Positions 45,283-55,400 of a stretch of DNA of 64,000 nucleotides are shown here, in pieces; positions within the stretch are counted from its first letter, which is position 1; the number at the start of each line of letters is the position of its first letter. Source of the stretch: an uncultured Micrococcales bacterium. GTDB taxonomy: Bacteria; Actinomycetota; Actinomycetes; Actinomycetales; Microbacteriaceae. Location of the stretch: positions 58,839-122,838 of the forward strand of contig CAIVWH010000021.1 in NCBI GenBank assembly GCA_903909605.1, read 5' to 3'. A program made the position numbers and the translations under genes. The notes under the pieces were generated by a model, which was not told where the DNA came from, searched no databases, and saw nothing but the letters and a program-made list of their open reading frames with translations.

Positions 45283-46963
45283 CGAAAGACAAAAATCTTG
45301 AAGGTCGGCGTTCGCGCGATCCTTGTGAGTCGCGCTTTGCGTGCGTTATGGTGAGGCGTTTTTTCGCTCGGGTAACGGCCACATAGAAAAGTCGACGCTC
45401 TTCTGCAACGTCTGCTTCGGTTGTCGAATACCCGATTGGCAAGTAGCCCTCCACCACACCAAGCAGGTACACGACCGACCACTCGAGACCCTTGGCTGCG
45501 TGGATGGTCGAAAGAGTCACAGCTGCGCTTACCGGTTCGTGCTGCGAACGTTTGCGCTCGTCCAGCTCGGCAGCAAACTGGGCGACCGTGGTGTTCTGCG
45601 GCAACTCATCGACAATAGCCAGCAACGCGGTGAGCGAATCGTTCTGGTCTCGCTCTGGCCCAGCGTGATCGGGTTGGCGCGGGCTCCAGCCCAGGCTGCG
45701 GCAGACATCCGAGACGATTTCAAAAAGCTGCTTGGATGGGTGCCCGCCGGTCGCGGCCTCCGCGCGAATCGCCGTCATCGCCCGCTGAATCTCTGGTCGA
45801 TTGAAAAAACGCTCGCCTCCGCGAAGTTGGTAGGCGACCTGCTTCTCGGCCAAGGCCTCCTCGAGCGTCTCCGACTGGCCGTTCACGCGGTAAAGCACAG
45901 CAATCTCGCTGGGCTTTACCCCCGCGCGCAAGTCCGCGGCGACTGCATCCGCGATCCAGGCAGCCTCATCCTTGTTGGTTTCAAACTGGCGCACATCAAC
46001 CGGACTACCTGTTTCGCCAACCGCGGTGAGCGGATCAATCAGGCTGCCGTCGCGGACCACTCGGTTGGCAACTTCAACAATGCTCTTGGTGCTTCGATAG
46101 TTCGTGGTCAGCTGTAAAATCTTGGCGCCGTCGTGACGCGACTCAAATTCGCGCAAGAAATCGCTGGTGGCACCGGTGAACGAATAAATCGTCTGGTTCG
46201 GGTCGCCGACAACACAGAGGTCGTCTCGATCCCCCAGCCAAACATCGAGAAGGGCATGCTGAAGCGGCGAAATGTCCTGATACTCATCGACTGTGAAGAA
46301 GCGATACTGCTGGTGAACGTGATCGAGAGCCATTGGCTCTGCGCGCAGCATGCCGATGGTTAGCAGCAGAACATCTTCCCAGTCGAGTCGCTGGGCGCGA
46401 ATCTTGTCTTCCTCATAGGCTTCCTGCAGCGCGATGTGCTGATCTAGCGAGAGCCCCGCGACCACCGGGCGACTGGCACCGCGCTCTCGATACTGCTCGA
46501 GGCTCAACATCGAATATTTGCGCCACTCAATTTCAGACGCGATCTCTTTAAGTGCAACCTGGTCTAGGTGCAGCCCGAGGCGTTTTCCTGCATCGGCAAT
46601 CACTCGAAGCTTCGAGTCGATCACGGCCGGAGCAGGCACCCCCGCATACTGCGGCCAGAAAAATTCAAGTTGCGACAGCGCTGCAGCGTGAAAGGTCTTT
46701 ACCTGAACACCGGCAGCCCCTAGGTCGCGCAAACGCTGGCGCAACTCGCCGGCCGCGCGATTCGTGTAGGTCAGGGCCAGCACACGATTTGCCGTGTAAT
46801 AGCCGCGGGCGATCCCGTATGCGATTCGGTGCGTAATAGTTCGGGTCTTGCCTGTGCCAGCGCCGGCCAGGATGCAGGTCGGGCCGATCAGGCTCTCTGC
46901 GGCCGCCCGCTGTTCGTCATCGAGTTTCTCGAGCAGGTCTTCGGCTTCAGGAATTTCGTTCAT
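45275..46963 (-). CDS. UvrD-like SF1A DNA helicase (UvrD2-type, no HRDC domain)
   Basis: 562 residues. Motif I GAGTGKTRTITHRIA, Ia LALTYTNRAAGEL, II TVDEYQDISPLQ, III GDPNQTIYSFTGA, IV TTNYRSTKSIVEVANR, V TIHAAKGLEWSVVYLLG and VI YVAVTRAKKRLTI are all intact, so it should be an active 3'-5' helicase. Neighbourhood (nudC, AdnAB, ThiF-like) matches uvrD2 of M. tuberculosis, but the protein ends soon after motif VI and lacks the C-terminal HRDC/tetracysteine region. It overlaps nudC by four bases (ATGA). Confidence 0.9.
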   Translation of the reverse strand: MNEIPEAEDLLEKLDDEQRAAAESLIGPTCILAGAGTGKTRTITHRIAYGIARGYYTANRVLALTYTNRAAGELRQRLRDLGAAGVQVKTFHAAALSQLEFFWPQYAGVPAPAVIDSKLRVIADAGKRLGLHLDQVALKEIASEIEWRKYSMLSLEQYRERGASRPVVAGLSLDQHIALQEAYEEDKIRAQRLDWEDVLLLTIGMLRAEPMALDHVHQQYRFFTVDEYQDISPLQHALLDVWLGDRDDLCVVGDPNQTIYSFTGATSDFLREFESRHDGAKILQLTTNYRSTKSIVEVANRVVRDGSLIDPLTAVGETGSPVDVRQFETNKDEAAWIADAVAADLRAGVKPSEIAVLYRVNGQSETLEEALAEKQVAYQLRGGERFFNRPEIQRAMTAIRAEAATGGHPSKQLFEIVSDVCRSLGWSPRQPDHAGPERDQNDSLTALLAIVDELPQNTTVAQFAAELDERKRSQHEPVSAAVTLSTIHAAKGLEWSVVYLLGVVEGYLPIGYSTTEADVAEERRLFYVAVTRAKKRLTITHAKRDSQGSRERRPSRFLSFVN

Positions 46964-47931
46964 CGTGACCCCGGTGCGGCGTCGCTCTTGCTGCTTAGCG
47001 GAGCGCCATACCAGTGTTCGATCATCGCGCGAGAAATGGTGCTCTTGCCTGGAAGCAGCAACTGCTGCGACTCTGCCGCAATTTGCTCCCGCGAGAACCA
47101 GCGCAACTTTTCGATTTCGAGACCATCTGGTTGCAAGTTCTGCTCACCGCGAGCGCGTGCGGTGAATCCGACCATTAGCGAGAACGGGTATGGCCATGGC
47201 TGCGACCCGATGAACTTGATGTCGGTGACTTTTACGCCAGCTTCTTCGAGCATCTCGCGCTCGACGGCTGCGTGCAAAGTTTCGCCGGCGTCAACGAAGC
47301 CCGCGAGAATCGACCAGCGATTTTCTTCCCAGGTTCCCTGCGAACCCAGCAGGATGCGATCTTCATCGTCAACGATTGCCACGATGATCGCTGGGTCGTT
47401 TCGCGGAAAAACTTCGCGCTTGCACGCTAGGCAGGTGCGCGACCAACCGGCTTGAGAGACGTTGCTTGCCGTTCCGCAGTTTGCGCAGAAACCGTGTGCC
47501 CGATGCCAGTTCACCAAGGCGAGGGCCTGAGCGACCAAACCAGCATCGCGGGCAGAGAGGCCGAAGCCGCTGCGACGAAGGGTCAGCCAATCTCCATCCT
47601 GGCTGTGGCCCGCCGCCTCGAGCGCAGCAAGACCGGCAGCATCGAGATCGACCAAGACAACGGCAGTGCCCTCGGCAACCCCGGCTTCGTCGGCAATCGT
47701 TTGCCCCAGGTATGCGAGCATCCCGGAAGTTGCAATCTCGGTCACAAGGCTTACGGGAATCAAACGCAGACCAGAACCCTGGGAGTTGCCTAAAACCTTG
47801 TCGCCCGAGACAAACAGGCAGACCGCCGAACCTTCGACAATGAGCGATGCCAGCAGCTGTGCATCCTTGCGCGCTTCTGAGTTTCGGTTGAGTGCAGCTC
47901 GGGCCAGAGGCAAATTCAGAGGCGCTGGCAT
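46960..47931 (-). CDS. nudC: NAD+ diphosphatase / NAD-capped RNA hydrolase NudC
   Basis: 323 residues. Zinc ribbon with four Cys (CANCGTASN and CLACKRE), then the Nudix box GFVDAGETLHAAVEREMLEEAGV and the NudC-specific SQPWPYPFSLMVGF block. NudC hydrolyses NAD(H) to NMN(H) and AMP and removes NAD caps from RNA. ATG follows AGAAGGGGAATC. Divergent from the APH-like gene with a 59-base spacer. Confidence 0.95.
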   Translation of the reverse strand: MPAPLNLPLARAALNRNSEARKDAQLLASLIVEGSAVCLFVSGDKVLGNSQGSGLRLIPVSLVTEIATSGMLAYLGQTIADEAGVAEGTAVVLVDLDAAGLAALEAAGHSQDGDWLTLRRSGFGLSARDAGLVAQALALVNWHRAHGFCANCGTASNVSQAGWSRTCLACKREVFPRNDPAIIVAIVDDEDRILLGSQGTWEENRWSILAGFVDAGETLHAAVEREMLEEAGVKVTDIKFIGSQPWPYPFSLMVGFTARARGEQNLQPDGLEIEKLRWFSREQIAAESQQLLLPGKSTISRAMIEHWYGAPLSSKSDAAPGSR

Positions 47932-47978
47932 GATTCCCCTTCTAAGCGTGGCAGAACTGCGAACTGGTGATTGTTGTC

Positions 47979-47984
47979 TAGCCT
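47979..47984 (+). promoter_or_regulatory. Candidate -10 element for leaderless APH-like gene
   Basis: TAGCCT, six bases (TTTGGC), then ATG at 47991. Confidence 0.5.
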
Positions 47985-47990
47985 TTTGGC

Positions 47991-49121
47991 ATGGGCAAAT
48001 CTCCCCTAATTTTAGCCGCGCTAGCCGCAGACGCTGTTCGCTCCCTCAAGATCGTGCATGCCGCCGGTCACACCGCTGGTGGCACCGGTCGCTTTGACTC
48101 GGCAATCCTCACCGATGCCGATGGCGCGCACTACATCGCCCGCATTCCAACCAGCCCATCGGCCGGAACCGACCTCGAGGTCGAGATGCGTGTGCTTCGT
48201 GCGCTGAATAGCCCGAACGTGCGCCTGCCATTCCAGGTGCCAACCATGCTTGGTGAAACTCGAAGCAACATCGGCGAGCGCCTTGTTGTTTTCAAATTGG
48301 TTTACGGCAACCCAATCAACCCATTCCAGGTTCAGCCGAATGCGCCGCTATCGCACAGCATCGCCGCCGCCCTGGTTGGCATTCACTCAATCAACCCCGA
48401 CTTGGTGGTTGCCAACGGCTTTAGCTCATACAGCGTCGCCGAAAACCTGCGCCTTCGGGTGGCAGAGCTCGACCGAGCAGCACAGACCGGCAAGGTTCCT
48501 GCAATCTTGCTAGCACGCTGGGAAGAAGCTCTAGAGGACTCCACTCTCTGGCGCTACCAGCCAACAGTCATCCACGGCGACCTCAACGGCGACACAATGC
48601 TCGAAGAAGGCGGCGAGGTCACAGGAGTTATCGAGTGGTACCGCCTCGAGCTCAACGACCCAGCGATGGACTTCAAGTGGCTCGTGCCTGGTGTCGAACA
48701 CGACCTGCTCGACGCAGTGCTGTTCAACTACCAGTTGTCGCGCAACACCGGCGACAGCCGCATCGCTCAGCGCGCGATCTTCTATTCAGAGTTCGGCCAC
48801 CTGCAATACCTGCTTCACGGTGCAACGATGCGCGACCAGTATGCGGTTGAGGATGCCGTTGCCCAACTTCAAGAACTTGCTGAGCAAGCCGAAGAGGGCC
48901 TTCTGCCTCCACTTACCGACACTCAGGCACAGGCCCTGTTGACTCCGGTAGCCGAGGTCATCGACTTTGTTGAGCGCACCACCGGCAGCATGCCGATCAT
49001 CCCTGAAGACCGCGTCATTTCGGGCAGCGAGCAGCCTGTTTCAGAGGACACCGACCAGATTTATCTAACCGGTGGCCCGAACTTTGACGACGACTCAACC
49101 GCGCCGATGGATCGCCTTTAG
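47991..49121 (+). CDS. APH-like phosphotransferase/kinase-fold protein, substrate unknown
   Basis: 376 residues with an aminoglycoside/macrolide phosphotransferase fold. The N-lobe has AAGHTAGGTGRFDSAILTDADGAHYIARIP; the C-lobe has the catalytic loop VIHGDLNGDTM and the metal loop GVIEWYRLELNDPAMDF. In that loop the usual Asp after GVI is Glu, which may weaken Mg-ATP binding. A disordered acidic C-terminal tail follows (EDTDQIYLTGGPNFDDDS). It sits between nudC and adnB and overlaps the adnB stop by four bases. It is probably a housekeeping protein of this lineage, not a resistance gene; that is inference. Confidence 0.78.
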   Translation: MGKSPLILAALAADAVRSLKIVHAAGHTAGGTGRFDSAILTDADGAHYIARIPTSPSAGTDLEVEMRVLRALNSPNVRLPFQVPTMLGETRSNIGERLVVFKLVYGNPINPFQVQPNAPLSHSIAAALVGIHSINPDLVVANGFSSYSVAENLRLRVAELDRAAQTGKVPAILLARWEEALEDSTLWRYQPTVIHGDLNGDTMLEEGGEVTGVIEWYRLELNDPAMDFKWLVPGVEHDLLDAVLFNYQLSRNTGDSRIAQRAIFYSEFGHLQYLLHGATMRDQYAVEDAVAQLQELAEQAEEGLLPPLTDTQAQALLTPVAEVIDFVERTTGSMPIIPEDRVISGSEQPVSEDTDQIYLTGGPNFDDDSTAPMDRL

Positions 49122-52100
49122 TCCTTAGAGCTGGCTTCGGCAGCGCCTGCCGCCGCACCTTCTGCAACCTTGTCGAGCACTTCTTGCCACTTGGCAAGAA
49201 TCTCAGCGCGGTCGGCCAGGTGAGCTGGGCTTAGCTCTTCATCGGCACCGACAAAGTAGAACGTTGCCTTGATTTTCTCAAGTGGAACCCCGGTGAACTC
49301 CGAGTAGGCGAATCGGTAAAGCGACAACTGCAGTGCGCGCTTTGCCTCGTCTTCTGACCCCGCGACAGGAGGTGTGTTGGTCTTCCAGTCGACAATCTCA
49401 AAGCCGTCGCCATCGGCATAAACCGCATCCATCTTGCAGATGAAGGTGTTGCTACCGATGGTCAGTTGCACTTCTTGCTCGAGTGCGACGGGCTGCATCG
49501 TCGCGAAACGTGAGTTCTTGAAGTTCTCTTGCAACTGTTCGACTTCGATGAAGTCATCTTCGTCTTCTAGCTCTGGCAAGTCCTCGTCGTTGTCGACCAA
49601 GCCGATTGGCGAATTGCTTCGCTCAACCCAGGCGTGGAACAGGTTGCCGCGACGCGATGCGCCGTAAGGCTCGCTCGGCACTGGTCGGAGGAACGAACCC
49701 GCCACAAACTCGAGTTCGCCAAGGAACGCCTTGAAGTTCGACGCCGGGATGCGCACCGGAAAGTCGACCTGCTTGTGAGTGGCTTTTCGAACATCGCGCT
49801 CGAGCAATAGCCGATCAATCGAAAGAGCTACCTGCTCAATGTCTTCGGCAGTCACGCCAGATGAATTCTTGCCCTGAATTGCAGCGAGAACATCCTGGCT
49901 TGCACGCTCAACCTCATCGCGACGCTTGGCCGAGAAAGGCTGTTTTGGCCAGTGTTCAACCAAACTGGCCTTGTCGGCAGGGTTCTTTTCATTCTGGATT
50001 TCAGGCAATTCGTATTCGGCGATTGGCGAAACCCCACCCGCAGCGCATTCCTCAAGGTAGCTAGACATAGGGCGGGCCTTGGTCTCGGCTGGCTGCCAGT
50101 AGGAACCAGTTACCAAAAGATCGACCTTTGCACGAGTCACTGCAACGTATGCCAGTCGCCGCTGCTCCTGAAGCCCCATCTTCTTTACGTCTTCTTTGAA
50201 AGTCTTGATGGTCTTGTTCAGATCGGTTTGGTTGTCGTCCTTGAATAGATCGATGCTCGGAAGTGAGTCACGGTCGCCTCTCAGGGCATATGGCAAAACG
50301 TCAGCGTTGAGCCAACCGGTGTTATCGTTTGAGCCCTTTGGCAGGTCACCCTCGTTGAAACTTCCGATGGCTACGTGCTCCCACTCCAAACCCTTGGAGG
50401 CGTGGATTGTCAGAATCTGAACCATTCCAGGGCGGCCTACCGGTGGGGCTGCATCGACTCGATCGAGATCATCGGCGAAGTCAAGGTATTCGAGCAATGC
50501 ACCCACGGTTGGCGCATCATTGTTAGCCGCATAGGACCCCACGACAGCAACGAACTCGTTCAGGTGCATCATCGGATTGTTGCGAGTTGGGTTTGCCATC
50601 AACTCGACATCGAGCCAGAGCTCGGCAATAACAGCGCGAACCAATTCAGCTAGCGGAAGCCCAATGCGCTTTCGGAGCTTGCCGAAAAGTTCGCCGGCCT
50701 TGACTAAGCGTTCGAGACCTTCGTCGGAAATTGCATCGGTGCTGAGTTTTGGCCCATTCGCAATGTCGTCGATTGCGTCAATCAGTGAGATCTGAGCTTC
50801 ATCGAGCTTGCCCTCTGCCTGACGGTGCTCATAGCTCGACTTGGCCAGCGAATCTGCGTATTTATAGAGGCCATCGATGTCTTTTGGCCCGATGCGGAAG
50901 CGTGCGCCTGTTAACAAACGAATAAGTTCAGAGCCGGCATCAGGCCGACTGATTACTGCAAGCGCGCAGCGAACGTCAGTCACCTCAGGCATGGTGAGCA
51001 GGCCACCAAGGCCTACAACCTCTACGTCAACGCCGGCCGCCTGCAACGCTGCAACATAAATCGGAATGCGCTTTTTCTTGGCCAGAAGCAGAGCACCTTT
51101 TGGCATTTCTTCGTCAATAGGAATTTCCATGCGCTCGGCGAACCAGGCGGCAACAGCCTTGGCCTCTTGCTCGATGGTCTCATGCCAGTTGATGAAAACT
51201 TCGCCCGGCGCTTCGGCTGATCGCACGGTCAATGGCTCACGTTCGACTGAGCGCACGAGGTCTTGCTGGCTTGCAGCCAGGTAATCTGCGGGAGTATCGA
51301 GCGGCCTAGCAATCTTGTTCGCGATGTCGAGAACGCCTTGCGGATTGCGCCACGAGGTGGACAACTGGAAAGGAACCCTGTTGTCAGCACCGAAGTCGCG
51401 CTTGAACTCAGCCAAGTTTGACTCGGATGCACCGCGCCAGCCGTAAATTGACTGGTGTGGGTCGCCCACTGCCAAAACCGACTTGCCTTTGAATAGCGAA
51501 GCCAGCAAACGGGTCTGCAAGACCGAAGTGTCTTGATATTCGTCAAGCAGGATTTGTGTGTACCGCTCCTGCTCGCGGTCGACAACGGCGCCACCGAGCT
51601 TTCGCACGGCCTCTTCAGCACGAGCCACCTGGTCGCTGAAGTCGATCTTGCCAATGCGCTTCTTCTCTTCAAGGAAGCCTTGGGCAAGGCGCGCGATGAT
51701 CTTCTTCTTAGAGAGTGCAGTTAGAACTTTTTGCACGTCCACGATGAATTCGCCAGGTTCACCACCACGCTTTTTCGGCACGTTGTTTGAAATGTGTTCG
51801 ATGATCTCGTCGATGTGCTGCTCGATGTCGTCGGCAGTAACCAAGTTCTCGTTCATGTCGCCGGCCATTTTGAGCACAGCCCCAACGAGGGTCTTTGATG
51901 AGAAATCGGCTTCAAGCAAGCGTGGGTCGATCTCGTGACCGCGCTCATTTAGCAGGTCGCGAGCCAACTGAAACGCTGACGCCTCAGTTAGCTGAACGGC
52001 ATCGCTGTCATAGCCGAGCTGCAGCCCGAAGTCTCGGAACAGAGCAGTTGCGTATGAGTTATAGGTGCTGATTGTCGGCGGAGTGAACTCCAACCCCAGT

Positions 52101-52414
52101 TCTTCTGGCCAGATGCCTTCAACTACCTTGCTCTTTGCGAGCTTACGAAGGTTGCCGTTGATTCGGTTGCTCAGTTGAGCCGCGGCCTTGCGCGTAAAGG
52201 TCAAACCCAGGATTTGCTCTGGCAAAGCCAAGCGGTTGGCCACCAACCAAGGAACACGCAGAGACATGAGCTCCGTCTTTCCGCTGCCGGCACCTGCCAC
52301 CACGAGGGATGGCCGATCAAACGGGGCCTGGATAGCGGCTTGCTGTTGCGCGTTAGGCGCGTATTTGAGACCGACCGCTCGAGCAACATCGAGCGCAGAG
52401 AACTTAATTTCCAT
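49118..52414 (-). CDS. adnB: AdnB-like subunit of a helicase-nuclease (motor plus RecB-type nuclease)
   Basis: 1098 residues. N-terminal UvrD-type motor with motif I VAGAGSGKTELMS, Ia LTFTRKAAAQLSNR, II LDEYQDTSVLQTRL, III GDPHQSIYGWRGA, V TIHASKGLEWEHVAIG and VI LAYVAVTRAKVDLLVT. The C-terminal PD-(D/E)XK nuclease shows RRGNLFHAWVE, EIVDWKTN and ALQLSLYRFAY. AdnAB resects double-strand breaks in mycobacteria, with AdnB as the active motor; all motifs needed are intact here. It starts inside the last 11 bases of adnA, so the two are co-translated. Confidence 0.93.
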   Translation of the reverse strand: MEIKFSALDVARAVGLKYAPNAQQQAAIQAPFDRPSLVVAGAGSGKTELMSLRVPWLVANRLALPEQILGLTFTRKAAAQLSNRINGNLRKLAKSKVVEGIWPEELGLEFTPPTISTYNSYATALFRDFGLQLGYDSDAVQLTEASAFQLARDLLNERGHEIDPRLLEADFSSKTLVGAVLKMAGDMNENLVTADDIEQHIDEIIEHISNNVPKKRGGEPGEFIVDVQKVLTALSKKKIIARLAQGFLEEKKRIGKIDFSDQVARAEEAVRKLGGAVVDREQERYTQILLDEYQDTSVLQTRLLASLFKGKSVLAVGDPHQSIYGWRGASESNLAEFKRDFGADNRVPFQLSTSWRNPQGVLDIANKIARPLDTPADYLAASQQDLVRSVEREPLTVRSAEAPGEVFINWHETIEQEAKAVAAWFAERMEIPIDEEMPKGALLLAKKKRIPIYVAALQAAGVDVEVVGLGGLLTMPEVTDVRCALAVISRPDAGSELIRLLTGARFRIGPKDIDGLYKYADSLAKSSYEHRQAEGKLDEAQISLIDAIDDIANGPKLSTDAISDEGLERLVKAGELFGKLRKRIGLPLAELVRAVIAELWLDVELMANPTRNNPMMHLNEFVAVVGSYAANNDAPTVGALLEYLDFADDLDRVDAAPPVGRPGMVQILTIHASKGLEWEHVAIGSFNEGDLPKGSNDNTGWLNADVLPYALRGDRDSLPSIDLFKDDNQTDLNKTIKTFKEDVKKMGLQEQRRLAYVAVTRAKVDLLVTGSYWQPAETKARPMSSYLEECAAGGVSPIAEYELPEIQNEKNPADKASLVEHWPKQPFSAKRRDEVERASQDVLAAIQGKNSSGVTAEDIEQVALSIDRLLLERDVRKATHKQVDFPVRIPASNFKAFLGELEFVAGSFLRPVPSEPYGASRRGNLFHAWVERSNSPIGLVDNDEDLPELEDEDDFIEVEQLQENFKNSRFATMQPVALEQEVQLTIGSNTFICKMDAVYADGDGFEIVDWKTNTPPVAGSEDEAKRALQLSLYRFAYSEFTGVPLEKIKATFYFVGADEELSPAHLADRAEILAKWQEVLDKVAEGAAAGAAEASSKD

Positions 52415-55400
52415 AGGTGACCTGCTCTACGAGGTGAATGTCGCACGAACCGAAGCTGAACTCGGCCTTACAGTGCTCTCCGACTTTGGCAACGAGTGTT
52501 TGATTCGTCATCAACATCTCGTTAATAATTTGCCCAAGAAGGGCTTCCATCTGCAGCTTCGCAGTCTCGTCAACCTCAAAAGACACCTGCTGTTTGAGCT
52601 TCGGCTCTTCGTCTTCAGGGTTGTCAGATGACGCTTTAGGCTCGCCAATCTCAATCAGCTGAGCGCCAGCAACATGGATGTCGCCTTTCAGCTTTGGTTC
52701 TTCGAAAGCACGGTTAAGCAATGCCAACTGATAGACACCGAGCTGGGGGTGAGTTTGAACATCGGCCTCTGCAACCAGGTACTTGGAAGTCTTGAGATCA
52801 GAGATTCGAACGGTGCCGTCAGGCAGTAGTTCCACGCGGTCTACTCGACCGGTCACATGCGCACCTCCGACGGCAAATTTGAACGGCAACTCGCGACCGA
52901 TGACGCCTTCTGCCCCGGCATCGAACTTGGCTAGGTAGTTGAAGAGGCGATTCACCATTAGCCCGACCCGACGACGCTCGGACGCTTCTGTCCACTTTGA
53001 TTCGAATTCGAGTGTTGACCACTTAGATTCGACAACTTTTTCAAACTCTCGCTTATCGATGTCGACCGCTCGCTCAAGAATCTCGTGCATGAGATCGCCT
53101 ACGCGGGCCTTGAAGTTGTAATCACTGCCGCCGTGGGCGTTGATGAACCAGTGCAGTGGGCAGCGCACGAAATCCTCGAGTTGTGCAGGGCGTACATGAA
53201 GCGCATTCGCGTCAGCGGCGGCCACTCCAAGAATCGCCAAAGGCTCGGATGTGCTCGGCGCAGCCAAACCCCACCAACTATCAGGGTGAGCTCCGGCGAC
53301 TCCGGCCTCGGCCAGGCGAGCAAGCTGGCCTGCAATCTGAAGGCGACGCAAGGAATCCTGTTCTTTGATGAGCTTTCGGCGTAGGTTTCCGGCGATAGCC
53401 CTAAGAGTCAGAGGCGAATCCTGGAAATCTTGAGGCTCAGGGATTTGCTGTGTTAGAAGCTCGAAGAACTGGCTGGCCTGTTCCTCTTCTGTTGAAATTG
53501 CCGACAGGTAAAGACGTTCTGTTGCGGCTCCAACCGCCTTAGCGAGCATTCGAAGCTCGCCAGGCATCTCGTTCTGAGCCACTCGATTCTCAGAGGAGTC
53601 TGCATTCGTGCGGATCAGCTCGTCGAGCGAAGTCGCACCAAGGAGTGATGAGCGAGGGCGAAGGTTCGGCCAAATGCCCTCTTGCAGGTGAGCCACGGCA
53701 ATGACTCTGAATTTGCGACCAATGAGGCCGGCAGGAGTAACCAGCGAAACTCGGTGCTGCAGGTTAGCGCCTACACCGATCGAGTCTTCGGGGAGCTTCA
53801 GCGAGAGTTGCTGTTTGACGAAATCAATTGCGGAACCGCGTGGGTTGCGCTCAACGTAACGCGCAGCTGCAGCGAAAAGTGCAACAACGGCATCGAGATT
53901 TCTGCCGGTTTGTAGAGCAACTTCGTCGACACCAAGGGCGTCTTGTGGCCAGTTGGTCTTGATGACGCTCGAAGAGTATGCGAGCCAGATCAAATCTTGG
54001 ATGGTGGTGTTCGGTTTTGCCGCTTCATCACGGAGTTCGAAGAACATCTTGATGAATCGAGCGGCCTTCTTTGCGATGCCGGCTTTGTGCTCGGCCAGCC
54101 ACTCGGCCGAGCTAAAGGCCGCAACCAAGAGTTCGTGCGAGGTGCGCACGCCGCCTTCGTTCAACTCGTGACCGCGAAGTGCGCGGCGAAGTCGGCGAAG
54201 TTCGACTGAGTCGAAGTTTCCGAGAGGTGTTTCGAGAAGTTCAACAGCCTTGGCATAGTCGATCTCGACTTGCCCGAGGGCGGCCTCGAGAACTGTCAGG
54301 AATGCGGCCGAAGCAAACTGATCCTTGAGCGCTGCCTTAGCGCCGATCAAGCGAACAGGCACAGACTCGGCAGCCAGGGCATTCTCGAGCTCCACAAGTT
54401 CTTCGGCAGAGCGGGCCACGACTGCAATATCGCGCCACTGCACACCGTTGTTAAGGTGCTCGGAACGCAACTGGTGAGCCAGCCAAGAGTGCTCGTCGCC
54501 CTGCAGGGCAAAGGCACGCGAGACGATGGAGCCTTCGACTTCACTTGCATCAACACGAATGCGCTGCGGGCCACCGAGCGCTGAGCCCAAGCGATCGGTG
54601 ACTCGTGAGAGTGCCGCCGCGATGTCTTGGTGGTGTGACTTTGAGCGCGGCTCAAGGGCAATGAGTTTGGGGGCCTTGTCGCTCTTGGCGGCGAGCTCTG
54701 AAGCCAGGCGGGTCATGGCCTCTGGGTCACCTGAGCGGAAACCAAGGGTTGCGACATCTGGGTCACCAAACAGAACGACAGACGCGCCGAGCTCGCTCAA
54801 CGCCCGCAGAAAATCGGTTGCTGCCGGAGTCAGCTCTTGCGCATCATCAACCAGGATGGCATGCACATCACCGAGCGAAGCCGGAGCATTGCCGGCGCGA
54901 ATAATCTTGCTTGCCTCAACAACCAATGAGGTCGGATCAAAGCGGTGGATATTGTCTTCGCGATCGAGTTCGTGAAGGTAGTGCTCATAAACGGCAGCAC
55001 CCCAGACCCACTCTTGGCGACCAAGCTTTTCGCCGCGAGCGCGAAGCTCTGCCGGTGATAAGTCATGTTCGATCGCAATCGAAATCAGATCGCGAACCTC
55101 GGTGCGCACACCGCGCAACTTGAGCGAGTTCTTAGTAATGGTCTTTGGAAAGTCAGGAGTCGAAAGCTCACCGATCGCGACAGCATCGAGAATGTCCTCG
55201 AGCATGGCGTCTTGCTCTGAACCGGAGATGAGCTCAGGCAACTTCGACTTGGTCATGAGTGCATGGTGGCGAAGAATCGCGAACGCGAGCGACGGAATAG
55301 TTCTGGCCATCGGGCCGTTGCTGGCACCCTGGTATGCCAAGGCAAGTTCGTCGCGCAAGGTGGCAGCAGCGGTTCGATTGGCGGTGAACACGAGCAGCGA

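Noticed and set aside
45341-46117. Plus-strand ORF of 258 aa inside the UvrD-like gene
   Set aside because: Antisense of helicase motifs IV-VI; no independent support.
47991-49121. APH-like gene as an acquired macrolide or aminoglycoside resistance gene
   Set aside because: Base composition and context are those of the core genome, no mobile element is near, and the metal loop deviates from active resistance enzymes.
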